Shown: positions 8,776 to 17,934 of the stretch, piece by piece | Layout: the number at the start of each line of letters is the position of its first letter | Position numbering within the stretch: the stretch's first letter is position 1 | Origin: an uncultured Clostridia bacterium | GTDB lineage: Bacteria; Bacillota; Clostridia; Christensenellales; Borkfalkiaceae | DNA: 32,356 nt | NCBI GenBank assembly: GCA_947589285.1 | Contig: CANPZV010000013.1 | Location: forward strand, 1-32,356 | Reading direction: 5' to 3' | Notes under the pieces: generated by a model | Seen by the model: the letters and a program-made list of their open reading frames with translations, nothing else | Database searches by the model: none | What the model was told of the DNA's origin: nothing | Made by a program: the position numbers and the translations under genes

Positions 8776-9828
8776 ATGTTTGACGAAGAATTCGGGGACG
8801 AGAGACTGCTCTCGGGAGAGAAAAGCGAATACGATTTAGAGGAGAATGTCCTCCGTCCCAAGACGCTCGAGGACTACGTTGGGCAGGACAAGGTCAAGGA
8901 GAACCTCAAAGTCTACATGGCGGCGGCGCGGCAGCGGGGGGAGGCCCTCGACCACGTCCTCCTCTACGGCCCCCCGGGGCTTGGGAAAACCACCCTCGCG
9001 CACATCATCGCCAATACGATGGGGACGCAGATCAAGCTCACCTCAGGCCCCGCGATCGAGCGGCAGGGGGACCTCGCCGCGATCCTCTCCAACCTCAACG
9101 AGGGGGACGTCCTCTTCATCGACGAGATCCACCGCCTCAACCGCACCGTGGAGGAGACGCTCTACTCCGCAATGGAGGATTATGCCCTCGACATCATCGT
9201 GGGGAAAGGCCCCATGGCGCGGAACATCCGTCTGCCGCTCAAACGGTTCACCCTCATCGGGGCGACGACGCGGGCGGGCATGCTCTCCAGCCCCTTGCGC
9301 GACCGCTTCGGCATCATATGCCGCCTCGATATGTACACGCCCGAGGAGCTTCAGAAGATCGTCTCGCGCTCGGCGAGGACGCTCGGCATCTCCGTGGAGG
9401 AGAGGGGGAGTTACGAGATCGCGAGGCGCAGCCGCGGCACTCCCCGCATCGCCAACAGGCTCTTAAAGCGGGTGAGGGACTTTGCGGCCATCAAGGGCAG
9501 CACCGCCATCACCAAGGAGGACGCCGACATGGCTCTGCGCAAAATGGAGATCGATGAGCTGGGCCTCGACGAGACGGACAGGAACCTCCTCCGCGCTCTC
9601 ATCGAAAAGTTCAACGGCGGCCCCGCGGGACTTGACACGCTCGCCGCGACGATCAACGAGGACGTCAACACCATTCTTGACGTGTACGAGCCGTACCTCA
9701 TCCAACTCGGGTTCATCGCCCGCACGCCGCGCGGCAGGATCTGTCTCAAAGGCGGCTACGAACACATGGGCATGAAGATGCCCGAATCCGTCAAAAAACA
9801 GCTCTCCGTCTTTGATACGGAGGAATAG
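8776..9828 (+). CDS. ruvB: Holliday junction branch migration ATPase RuvB
   Basis: RuvB is the AAA+ hexamer that drives branch migration with RuvA. The 350-residue protein shows Walker A GPPGLGKT (65-72), Walker B DEIH (116-119), sensor GATTR (about 162-166), the arginine-finger segment SPLRDRFG (Arg175) and the C-terminal winged helix with [14 protein letters not shown]. The ATG at 8776 follows ACGGAGG by five bases. In-frame upstream codons from 8638 overlap the TIR gene and lack family similarity. After ruvB the conserved order is broken by 1.16 kb of repeats before queA. Confidence 0.97.
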   Translation: MFDEEFGDERLLSGEKSEYDLEENVLRPKTLEDYVGQDKVKENLKVYMAAARQRGEALDHVLLYGPPGLGKTTLAHIIANTMGTQIKLTSGPAIERQGDLAAILSNLNEGDVLFIDEIHRLNRTVEETLYSAMEDYALDIIVGKGPMARNIRLPLKRFTLIGATTRAGMLSSPLRDRFGIICRLDMYTPEELQKIVSRSARTLGISVEERGSYEIARRSRGTPRIANRLLKRVRDFAAIKGSTAITKEDADMALRKMEIDELGLDETDRNLLRALIEKFNGGPAGLDTLAATINEDVNTILDVYEPYLIQLGFIARTPRGRICLKGGYEHMGMKMPESVKKQLSVFDTEE

Positions 9829-9873
9829 GACAGATTTTGTCGGTCCGCATGTGACTGCCAAAGGGGTTTTGAA

Positions 9874-9927
9874 AACCCCTCTGTCTCGGCTACGCCTCGA
9901 CATCTCCCCTATGAGGGGCGACGAGGG
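9874..9927. repeat. 54 bp inverted repeat, left copy (flanks queA)
   Basis: The 54 bases from AACCCCTCTG to CGACGAGGG are the exact reverse complement of 12330-12383. They belong to the same family as the modules at about 213-270 and 481-540. Just before this copy lies the near-perfect hairpin AGGGGTTTT-G-AAAACCCCT (9862-9880). Confidence 0.9.
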
Positions 9928-10297
9928 GAAAGCGGTGACCCACCCCCCTACCCCCCTCCCACGGAGGGGGCAAGGCCTACCCCCTACGGGGGGGAAGCTC
10001 CGCCGAAGGCGGTGGGGGGAATTGCTCATCCTGAGGCGTAGCCGAAGGATCTCATAGACCCACGGAGCGGCCCCGCGTCATTCTGAGAAACGGGGACGGA
10101 ACGAAGTCAGACAAGCGGAACCGAAGAATCTCGCGGGGCGATGTACACATAGAAGCGGCGAGATGCTTCGGGTCAGCTTTTTCAACTTCGTATCACTTTG
10201 CTTCTCAGCATGACGCCGCAACTTAAGGACTTCGTTCCTCGGGATTCTTCGCTACGCTCTGAATGACGCAGAAATGCGGTGACCCACCCCCCTACCC

Positions 10298-10402
10298 GTT
10301 ACGGCGGCAAGGACCGCCGTAACCCCCGTCGGCGAGGCCACGCCTCCTGCCGCGGCGCAGCTCACAGCCCACAGGGCTGTTGAGCAGAATTGCGCCGCGG
10401 CA
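10298..10402. repeat. ~105 bp GC-rich double-hairpin sequence interrupting a repeat module
   Basis: GTTACGGCGG (10298-10307) pairs with CCGCCGTAAC (10314-10323). TGCCGCGGCGCA (10348-10359) pairs with TGCGCCGCGGCA (10391-10402), with ACAGCCC/GGGCTGT nested inside. The sequence on both sides (ACCCACCCCCCTACCC and CCCATGGAGGGGGCGAG) is continuous in the related copy at 10903-10940, so the 105 bp look inserted. Confidence 0.65.
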
Positions 10403-10437
10403 CCCCATGGAGGGGGCGAGAAGATGGCGGCGCGAGC

Positions 10438-10535
10438 AAAGAAATGTTCGAAACATTCCAAAAATACTTGCCTTAGGCGGAATTCACTTCCGCCGTGGGC
10501 GACCCCATTTGGTACCCTACGGGAACCACAATGTC
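10438..10535. repeat. 98 bp direct repeat, copy 1
   Basis: AAAGAAATGTTCGAAACATT to ACCACAATGTC. It matches 10681-10778 with one visible substitution (CCATTT against CCATTC near 10510). It contains the hairpin GGCGGAA-TTCAC-TTCCGCC. Confidence 0.9.
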
Positions 10536-10680
10536 CTTGCATATAACGCTTCCGAGACCAAATCGATTGATGTCGATAGCACTTTCGCTCGAACATTTCT
10601 TTTCGAAGGACACCCCTTCCGTCTCGCCGCAAGGCGGCGAGCCACCCACCCCTCAAGGGGTGGGCAAGGGGTGGGCGAGT

Positions 10681-10778
10681 AAAGAAATGTTCGAAACATT
10701 CCAAAAATACTTGCCTTAGGCGGAATTCACTTCCGCCGTGGGCGACCCCATTCGGTACCCTACGGGAACCACAATGTC
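10681..10778. repeat. 98 bp direct repeat, copy 2
   Basis: This is the second copy of the 10438-10535 unit, offset by 243 bp. A truncated third copy (AAAGAAATGTTCGAAA) is at 10957-10972. The 21 bp CTCGAACATTTCTTTTCGAA segment at 10588 recurs at 10836 and is partly the inverse of the unit's left end. Confidence 0.9.
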
Positions 10779-10991
10779 TTTCAAGGTACAAGGGTTCGTG
10801 GGGTGATAAGACTATGGAATGCACAACGTTGACCCCTCGAACATTTCTTTTCGAAGCCCCGCGAGATTCTTCGCTACGCTCTGAATGACGCAGAAATGCT
10901 GTGACCCACCCCCCTACCCCCTCCCATGGAGGGGGCGAGAAAGTGGCGGGGCAAGCAAAGAAATGTTCGAAATAACTCTTCAATTTCATCT

Positions 10992-12011
10992 ATGAAAACT
11001 TCTGATTTTTACTATGACCTGCCCGAGGAGCTGATCGCGCAGACGCCTGCCGAGCCGCGGGATTCCTCCCGCCTTCTCGTCTATCACAGGGACACAAAGA
11101 CCGTCGAACACCGCATCTTCCGCGACGTCACCGACTATCTCAAGAGGGGGGACGTACTCGTCGTCAACCGCACGCGGGTGCTTCCCGCCCGTCTTTTTGC
11201 CCATACGGAAAACGGCGGCAAGGTCGAAGTTCTCCTCCTGAAACGGCTCGGCCTCGACACATGGGAGTGCCTTGTCCGCCCGGGGAGGAAGTGCCGCCCG
11301 CAGACGAAACTTTTCGTCAACGGCGAACTCTCCCTCGAGATCCTCTCCGTCACGGAGACGGGGGAGCGGCAGGTCAGGTTTTTCTACGAGGGCGCGTTTG
11401 AGGACGTCCTCTCCCGCGCCGGCACGATGCCTCTGCCCCCCTATATCCACGAAAAACTCGAGGATCCCGAGCGGTATCAGACCGTCTACTCCCGCGAGAA
11501 CGGCTCGGCGGCCGCCCCCACGGCGGGGCTTCACTTCACCGAGGAGCTTCTGCAAAAAATCAAAGATATGGGCGTGGAGGTCGTGGAAGTCCTGCTCCAT
11601 GTGGGCCTCGGCACCTTCCGTCCCGTCAAGGTGGACGACGTTGAAAAACACGTCATGCACAGCGAGTTCTATGAGGTGAGCGAAGAGGCGGCGGAGCGTA
11701 TCAACGCGGCGAAGCGGGAGGGGAGAAGGGTCATCTGCGTCGGCACGACCTCCGTCCGCACGCTCGAGACTGTGGCAAACGGGGACGGCACCGTGAACGC
11801 GGGCCGCGGCGACACATCGATCTTTCTCTACCCGCCCTACCGCATGAAGTGCGTGGACGCGCTCATCACCAATTTCCACCTGCCCGAAAGCACCCTTTTG
11901 ATGCTTGTGAGCTGTCTCTGCTCCCGCGAGGAAGTGCTGGAAATCTACAAGGTAGCTGTGAGGGAGCGGTACAGATTTTTCTCCTTTGGAGACGCTATGC
12001 TCGTCTTATAG
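10992..12011 (+). CDS. queA: S-adenosylmethionine:tRNA ribosyltransferase-isomerase QueA
   Basis: QueA transfers and isomerises the ribosyl group of SAM onto preQ1 in tRNA to form epoxyqueuosine, between Tgt and QueH in the pathway. The 339-residue protein is full length: [24 protein letters not shown] at the N-terminus, then [67 protein letters not shown] and the terminal [14 protein letters not shown]. The ATG at 10992 gives the usual N-terminus. There is no Shine-Dalgarno (TAACTCTTCAATTTCATCT precedes it), and a repeat module ends 19 bp upstream. No convincing promoter was found, so expression may depend on read-through from ruvB or on a promoter in the repeats. Confidence 0.96.
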   Translation: MKTSDFYYDLPEELIAQTPAEPRDSSRLLVYHRDTKTVEHRIFRDVTDYLKRGDVLVVNRTRVLPARLFAHTENGGKVEVLLLKRLGLDTWECLVRPGRKCRPQTKLFVNGELSLEILSVTETGERQVRFFYEGAFEDVLSRAGTMPLPPYIHEKLEDPERYQTVYSRENGSAAAPTAGLHFTEELLQKIKDMGVEVVEVLLHVGLGTFRPVKVDDVEKHVMHSEFYEVSEEAAERINAAKREGRRVICVGTTSVRTLETVANGDGTVNAGRGDTSIFLYPPYRMKCVDALITNFHLPESTLLMLVSCLCSREEVLEIYKVAVRERYRFFSFGDAMLVL

Positions 12012-13624
<1,613 letters not shown>

Positions 13625-13671
13625 TCCCCCTATCAAATTGCCGCGAAAGGCAAAATGCAGGGTGAAATCGC

Positions 13672-13700
13672 TTGCAAAATTTCCGCCGAAATAGTATGAT
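13672..13700 (+). promoter_or_regulatory. Promoter of yajC
   Basis: TTGCAA (13672-13677) and TATGAT (13695-13700) are 17 bp apart. The predicted leader is about 13 bases and contains AAGGAG before the ATG at 13720. Confidence 0.7.
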
Positions 13701-13719
13701 AGAGAAAAAGGAGAACAGC

Positions 13720-14310
13720 ATGGAATTATACCTTTCGGAAACATACGATCTCATTCACGGGGATCTGCCCGAAGTACATCGGCTTGCAGACTCCACGACA
13801 GAGCAGCCGTCGGACGGCGGGGACGGCACCACCCCCCAGCAACCCTTTAATTGGGGCTTCACGATCATCATCATCGCCGTCTTTGTCATGATCATCGCAT
13901 GGTTCCTCCTCTCGGGCAGGAAGAACAAGGCGGGGGAACGGGAGTATGTGGAATCCATCGAGGCGATCAAGCCCGGCAACAAGGTGACGTCGCGCGGGGG
14001 CATCTGCGGCGTCGTCGTGGAAGTCTGCGACGACAACACCGTCATCATCGAGACGGGCAGCGAGGCCTCGGGCAAGTCCCGCCTCAAGCTCATGAAGGAG
14101 TGCATCTACGAGACGGACGCCAAGGGTCCCACGCAGATCGCGCGGGAGGAGGCGGAACTCCGCAGACAGCAGGAGAAAGAGGCAAAACGCGCCGCCAAGG
14201 AGGCCGCAAAGGGCGGTCAGACGGCCGAAGAGTCCCCCGCGGACGTTCCCGCAGAGGATGCGCCCGCCGCGGACAGCAGTCCCGAAGTGCAGGACGGGCC
14301 GCAGGAATAA
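13720..14310 (+). CDS. yajC: Sec translocase accessory subunit YajC
   Basis: YajC is a small single-span membrane protein that associates with SecDF. This 196-residue version has a polar N-terminal region of about 43 residues, one strong transmembrane segment (FTIIIIAVFVMIIAWFLL), then the YajC core motifs IKPGNKVTSRGGICGVVVEV and NTVIIETG, with YETD after them. An Ala/Glu-rich charged tail makes it longer than the usual 90-110 residues. AAGGAG lies five bases before the ATG. The context (tgt upstream, secD and secF downstream) supports the call. A terminator-like hairpin follows. Confidence 0.92.
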   Translation: MELYLSETYDLIHGDLPEVHRLADSTTEQPSDGGDGTTPQQPFNWGFTIIIIAVFVMIIAWFLLSGRKNKAGEREYVESIEAIKPGNKVTSRGGICGVVVEVCDDNTVIIETGSEASGKSRLKLMKECIYETDAKGPTQIAREEAELRRQQEKEAKRAAKEAAKGGQTAEESPADVPAEDAPAADSSPEVQDGPQE

Positions 14311-14319
14311 TGGCGTTTC

Positions 14320-14352
14320 CCTCCGCATACCTTACGGTGTGCGGAGGTTTTT
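14320..14352 (+). terminator. Terminator hairpin containing the next gene's Shine-Dalgarno
   Basis: CCTCCGCATACC (14320-14331) pairs with GGTGTGCGGAGG (14336-14347) over a four-base TTAC loop, 12 bp with one G-U pair, and is followed by TTTTT. The ATG of the next gene starts immediately after the T-run. The GGAGG in the 3' arm, five bases before that ATG, must be its ribosome binding site. Confidence 0.8.
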
Positions 14353-14733
14353 ATGGACAGGGAATTTGCGATCGCTACATTCAGACAGATTTTTTTCGCC
14401 GCGCTCTTCGGGGCAGTGTTCTCTCTGCTCTCCCTTGCGGTGGCGGCGATCTTCGTCAAGTGCTTCTCCATGCCGCAGGCGGGCGTGACGGCCGTCAATT
14501 GGTGTGTGAAGTGCGTCGCCGCTTTTTCGGCGTCGGCCTTCTTCGTCAGGGGGGAACGCGCCCTTTTGAAGGGGGCGGGCGCGGGGATCGCGTTCGCCGT
14601 CCTCACCCTCCTGCTCTTTGCCATGATCGGCGGAGGGTTCCGCATCGACGGATTTTTCGTGCTGGAACTCGTCGTCTGCGCCATTCTCGGCGGGGCGGGC
14701 GGACTTCTCGGCGCGAAATTGCGGAAAGACTGA
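14353..14733 (+). CDS. TIGR04086-type four-helix membrane protein
   Basis: This 126-residue protein has four hydrophobic segments (about 12-36, 43-65, 73-93 and 100-122) with glycine-rich endings (AILGGAGGLLGAKL). Small four-span proteins of this type regularly sit between yajC and the SCIFF gene in Clostridia and are catalogued as TIGR04086/YrzE-like, with function unknown. Identification rests on position and membrane profile more than on a signature motif. Its Shine-Dalgarno is buried in the preceding hairpin, so translation should depend on opening that stem. Confidence 0.75.
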   Translation: MDREFAIATFRQIFFAALFGAVFSLLSLAVAAIFVKCFSMPQAGVTAVNWCVKCVAAFSASAFFVRGERALLKGAGAGIAFAVLTLLLFAMIGGGFRIDGFFVLELVVCAILGGAGGLLGAKLRKD

Positions 14734-14741
14734 AAAAACAC

Positions 14742-14770
14742 TTGCAAATTTTCCCATATGGTTGTATAAT
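14742..14770 (+). promoter_or_regulatory. Promoter of the SCIFF gene
   Basis: TTGCAA (14742-14747) and a perfect TATAAT (14765-14770) have 17 bp between them. The leader carries AGAAAGAGAGGA before the ATG at 14800. The promoter begins inside the 67 bp gap after the TIGR04086-type gene. Confidence 0.8.
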
Positions 14771-14799
14771 GGTGAAAAACAGAAAGAGAGGACACTGAT

Positions 14800-14955
14800 A
14801 TGATCAAGACCATTGCAAAACCTGCGGAGAAGAAGGTCACGGGTTGCGGCGAATGCAGAAGCACCTGCCAGTCCGCCTGCAAGACGAGCTGTACGGTGGG
14901 GAACCAGTCCTGCGAGCGCGTCACGAGAGAACAGAAGATCGACGAGCAAAAATAA
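14800..14955 (+). CDS. scfA: SCIFF (six cysteines in forty-five) ribosomal peptide precursor
   Basis: This 51-residue ORF begins MIKTIAKPAEKK and has six cysteines at positions 16, 19, 23, 27, 31 and 38 (spacing X2, X3, X3, X3, X6). That is the hallmark of the SCIFF peptide found across Clostridia. In characterised members a radical SAM enzyme joins a cysteine sulfur to the alpha-carbon of a threonine, making a thioether (ranthipeptide class). Thr22, Thr29 and Thr32 lie among the cysteines as candidate acceptors. The maturase gene follows 53 bp downstream. The ORF has its own strong promoter and a good AGAGAGGA ribosome binding site. The biological role of SCIFF is unknown. Confidence 0.95.
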   Translation: MIKTIAKPAEKKVTGCGECRSTCQSACKTSCTVGNQSCERVTREQKIDEQK

Positions 14956-14972
14956 GCATACGCGAACATCAT

Positions 14973-14999
14973 AAAAGCGGCGCGTCGCGTCGCTTTTTT
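14973..14999 (+). terminator. Hairpin and T-run between scfA and scfB
   Basis: AAAAGCGGCG (14973-14982) pairs with CGTCGCTTTT (14988-14997) around CGTCG, ten pairs with one G-U, and the T-run continues to 14999. It would end most transcripts after scfA and allow limited read-through into scfB, whose ATG is nine bases further on. Confidence 0.7.
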
Positions 15000-15008
15000 C
15001 GGTACTCT

Positions 15009-16304
15009 ATGATCCACGTCTTTACATATCATAACGATCACTACGTCTACGACACGGGCAGCGGGAGCCTGCACGCCTGTGACGAGAGGACGGCAAAATA
15101 TCTCTCGGGGGAGCCGATCGCGCTGACCGACGAGGAACTCAGGGACATCCTCGGCCTGAAAGAGGCGGGGCTGCTCGGCGCGCCCGAAACTTCCGCCCGT
15201 CCCATCAAGAGCAATGAGGTCAAGGCCCTGTGCCTGCACATCTGCCACGACTGCAACCTCCGCTGTAAATACTGCTTTGCGGACGAGGGGGCTTACCACG
15301 CCGCGCGGGAGATGATGTCCTTTGAGACCGCCAAGGCCGCCATCGACTTTCTCCTCAGGGAGAGCGGGAAGCGGAAGGTCCTCGAAGTGGACTTCTTCGG
15401 CGGCGAACCCCTCATGAACCTCGGCGTCGTCAAGGAGACGGTCTATTACGCCAAGGCGGGGGCCGCAAAGTTGGGCAAGAAGTTCCTCTTCACGACGACG
15501 ACCAACGCCCTCCTCCTCGACGACGAGACCATCAGATTCTTCAACGAGGAGATGGAGAACGTCGTCCTGTCCCTCGACGGCAGGAGGGAAGTCAACGACG
15601 CCGTGCGGCAGACGGTCAACGGCAAGGGGAGCTTCGATATCGTCATCGAGAAGATCAAGAAGTTCGTCCGCGCAAGGGGGGACAAGCACTACTATGTCCG
15701 CGGGACCTTCACCGCCAAGAATCTCGACTTCTCGAAGGACGTCCTCTTCCTCGCCGACCAGGGCTTCGATTCCCTGTCTGTGGAACCCGTCGTCACCGAG
15801 ATCCCCGAACTTCAGATCAGGGAGGAACACCTCCCCGCCATCGAGAGGGAGTACGAAGTTCTCTGCGACGAGTACATCAAGCGGGAAGAGGAGGGGAGAG
15901 GTTTCAACTTCTTCCACTTCAACGTCGATCTCGAGGGCGGCCCCTGCCTCGAAAAGCGGGTCTCCGCCTGCGGCGCGGGGAACGAGTACTTCTCCGTCGT
16001 CCCGAACGGCGACATCTATCCCTGCCACCAATTCGCGGGGGATCCCAAGTGGAAGATGGGCAACGTCTTTGAGGGCAAGCTCGATCCTGCGATAAGGAGG
16101 GGGTTTGCGGAGAGCTGTCTCTTCACGCGGAAGAAGTGCGAGGGCTGCTTTGCCAAGTTCATCTGCTCGGGCGGATGCAGTGCGAACAACTACCACTTCA
16201 ACGGCGACGTCAACGAACCCTACGAGATCACTTGCGCGATGATGAAAAAGCGGATCGAGTGCGCCATGCGCGTGCTTGCCATGCGCAAAATCAAAGAAAA
16301 ATAG
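15009..16304 (+). CDS. scfB: SCIFF-maturase radical SAM/SPASM protein
   Basis: It is predicted to cleave SAM and form the thioether cross-link in the SCIFF peptide. The 431-residue protein has an N-terminal RRE-like region (MIHVFTYHNDHYVYDTGSGSL), the radical SAM cluster CNLRCKYC (Cys82, Cys86, Cys89) preceded by Cys75 and Cys79, the FFGGEPLMN motif, and a Cys-rich C-terminal SPASM domain (SACGAGNEYFSVVPNGDIYPCHQF, CEGCFAKFICSGGCSANN, ITCAMMKKRIECAM) for auxiliary iron-sulfur clusters. Length fits CteB-like enzymes. The ATG at 15009 gives the family N-terminus. No Shine-Dalgarno lies between the upstream hairpin and the ATG, so translation is expected to be weak. Confidence 0.95.
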   Translation: MIHVFTYHNDHYVYDTGSGSLHACDERTAKYLSGEPIALTDEELRDILGLKEAGLLGAPETSARPIKSNEVKALCLHICHDCNLRCKYCFADEGAYHAAREMMSFETAKAAIDFLLRESGKRKVLEVDFFGGEPLMNLGVVKETVYYAKAGAAKLGKKFLFTTTTNALLLDDETIRFFNEEMENVVLSLDGRREVNDAVRQTVNGKGSFDIVIEKIKKFVRARGDKHYYVRGTFTAKNLDFSKDVLFLADQGFDSLSVEPVVTEIPELQIREEHLPAIEREYEVLCDEYIKREEEGRGFNFFHFNVDLEGGPCLEKRVSACGAGNEYFSVVPNGDIYPCHQFAGDPKWKMGNVFEGKLDPAIRRGFAESCLFTRKKCEGCFAKFICSGGCSANNYHFNGDVNEPYEITCAMMKKRIECAMRVLAMRKIKEK

Positions 16305-16335
16305 ACGAAATTTGATAAAATGCTTGCAATTCGGC

Positions 16336-16364
16336 TTGACGATGTTGCTCATTTTATATATAAT
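16336..16364 (+). promoter_or_regulatory. Promoter of secD-secF
   Basis: TTGACG (16336-16341) and TATAAT (16359-16364) are separated by 17 bp. The predicted start near 16371 gives a leader of about 64 bases with two small hairpins. Confidence 0.8.
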
Positions 16365-16375
16365 GATAGATAGCG

Positions 16376-16414
16376 GAATTTCCCAAGGGAATTTTTCGGG
16401 CGGGCTTGGCCCGC
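16376..16414 (+). promoter_or_regulatory. secD 5' leader with two small hairpins
   Basis: TTCCC-AA-GGGAA followed by TTTTT, then GCGGGC-TTG-GCCCGC followed by GTTT, lie between the promoter and the AGGAGGAGG ribosome binding site. They are short, and a regulatory role is only a possibility. Confidence 0.35.
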
Positions 16415-16434
16415 GTTTCAGATAGGAGGAGGCA

Positions 16435-17934
16435 ATGGGCAAGGTTAAATCGGCAATTTGTCTGACGCTGATGTCACTGCTGATCGCCGGACTGTGTTTT
16501 ATATGCTTCGTGTCGTTCGGTCTGCCGAACGGGACGGATACCTATAATTCCATTCTTCGGATGACGCAGAAGGACGCCGATCTCGGCATGCGCTACGGCG
16601 GTGCGGACGACGAGAGCGACAGATATCTTGGCGGCGGCTTTTCGGCCGTATATTATCCCGAAGGCGTCATCTCTGCCGAGGAGTACGATACGTCTCTCGA
16701 ACGGATGACGGAAGAGGAAAAGGCAGACTACGAGGAGCAGTACGAAAAGGTCGGCAACCTCTACTTCGATACCGAGAAGATCAAGAGCAACGGCGGCGCG
16801 GCCTACGAGCCGAACGACGATTTCAAAGCGGAATTTCAGAGCGCGGTGGACCTCTTCACCGCCCGCTATGAGGCGTTGCACCTCGAGGACGTGCGCGTCA
16901 GCGTGTTCGACGGGTACGCCGTCCGCGTGTTTGTCCCGCAGAACGACGGCGCGGCCTTCACGCCCCTCTCCTACACGGGCGATTTCACCGTGAAGTACGG
17001 CTCTGACGCGTCGAGCGCGTCCACGATCATGCCCGCCCGTTCGACAGAGAAGATCACCGACTATGTGAAGGGAGCCTATTGGAGGACGGGGGCCGACGGT
17101 TCGAGCTTCGTCGTCATCGACTTCACCAAGAAGGGAAGGGAAGCCCTTGCAACCGCCTCGAGCGGGGCGGCGGACTCCTCCGCGACGGTGTTCTTCCGCG
17201 TCGGCGACAACGACGCCCTCCAGCTGTCCGTGAGCGAGAAGATCGATCAGGACAGCCTCTACATCTCCAATTCGAGCTTTACCGAGATCTCCGCGAAGTC
17301 CTCGGCCGTCCTCATCGACACGGCGGTCAACGGGGTCAAGACGGAACTCTCGTTCAATGTAAAGGACGGCAATTCCTACCACGCGCTGTACGGCGAGAAT
17401 TCCCTCCTTTGGATGTATATCGTGTTCGGCGTGTCCGCGCTTGCGATGCTGGTGTTCTTCTTTGTGAGGTATCACCTCCTCGGCTTCGCGCACCTCTACA
17501 CCTATCTTCTGTTCCTGTGCGCGTCGGTCCTCTGCGTGTGGGCGATCCCCTTCCTGACGCTCAGCGTCGAGACGTTCATTGCCTTCATGCTCACCTCCGT
17601 ACTCCTCAGCGTCTCCGACGCCGTCACCTTTGAGAAGGCGAGGGCGGAGTACGCGACGGGCAAGACGATGGTCTCTTCCGTCAAGACGGGGTATTCGAAG
17701 TGCTTCTGGGATCTCTTCGATCTGCACATCGTCCTCGCCCTTGCGGGATTCTTCATGTTCTTCGTCGCGCTTCCCGCACTGAGCAATTTCGCCTTCGTGT
17801 TCGGCCTCACCGCAGTGTTCTCGGGGCTGGGGGCGTTGCTCGTGAACCGCTTCAACTGGGCGATCCTCATGGCTTACACGCCCAAGAAGGGTGCCTTCTG
17901 CAACTTTGCAAGGGAGGAAACCGAAGATGAATAA
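16435..17934 (+). CDS. secD: SecD-like protein-export membrane subunit, divergent
   Basis: SecD works with SecF to pull exported proteins from the Sec channel using proton flow. This 499-residue product has an N-terminal transmembrane helix, a long extracytoplasmic region (about 35-315) and roughly five C-terminal transmembrane segments (about 325-490). YNSILRMTQKDADLGMRYGG is a weak version of the usual glycine-rich D1 motif. SDAVTFEKARAEYATGKTMV and DLFDLHIVLALAG stand where SecD normally has DANVLIFERIREE and a D-x-N-x-T motif, keeping the aspartates but losing neighbours. The call rests on these remnants, on secF overlapping by 8 bp, and on the yajC/scf context. AGGAGG precedes the ATG. 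Confidence 0.8.
   Translation: MGKVKSAICLTLMSLLIAGLCFICFVSFGLPNGTDTYNSILRMTQKDADLGMRYGGADDESDRYLGGGFSAVYYPEGVISAEEYDTSLERMTEEEKADYEEQYEKVGNLYFDTEKIKSNGGAAYEPNDDFKAEFQSAVDLFTARYEALHLEDVRVSVFDGYAVRVFVPQNDGAAFTPLSYTGDFTVKYGSDASSASTIMPARSTEKITDYVKGAYWRTGADGSSFVVIDFTKKGREALATASSGAADSSATVFFRVGDNDALQLSVSEKIDQDSLYISNSSFTEISAKSSAVLIDTAVNGVKTELSFNVKDGNSYHALYGENSLLWMYIVFGVSALAMLVFFFVRYHLLGFAHLYTYLLFLCASVLCVWAIPFLTLSVETFIAFMLTSVLLSVSDAVTFEKARAEYATGKTMVSSVKTGYSKCFWDLFDLHIVLALAGFFMFFVALPALSNFAFVFGLTAVFSGLGALLVNRFNWAILMAYTPKKGAFCNFAREETEDE

Larger units (their letters stand above)
9829..10991. repeat. Repeat mosaic between ruvB and queA
   Basis: No gene is supported in this 1.16 kb stretch. It is built from recurring modules: the CCCCTCTGTC...GACATCTCCCC element (9874-9927), copies of ACCCACCCCCCTACCC plus a GGAGGGGGCGAG partner (near 9938, 10281 and 10903), GAAGAATC/GATTCTTCG modules (10020-10265 and 10855-10890), and two 98 bp direct repeats. 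AAAGAAATGTTCGAAA occurs three times, the last at 10957-10972 only 19 bp before queA. Several perfect hairpins lie inside. ORFs here change frame with the modules and look non-coding. Confidence 0.85.

Noticed and set aside
14217-16442. A 741-residue minus-strand open frame across yajC, the TIGR04086-type gene, scfA and scfB
   Set aside because: It crosses several real genes, promoters and a terminator on the plus strand and shows no family similarity.
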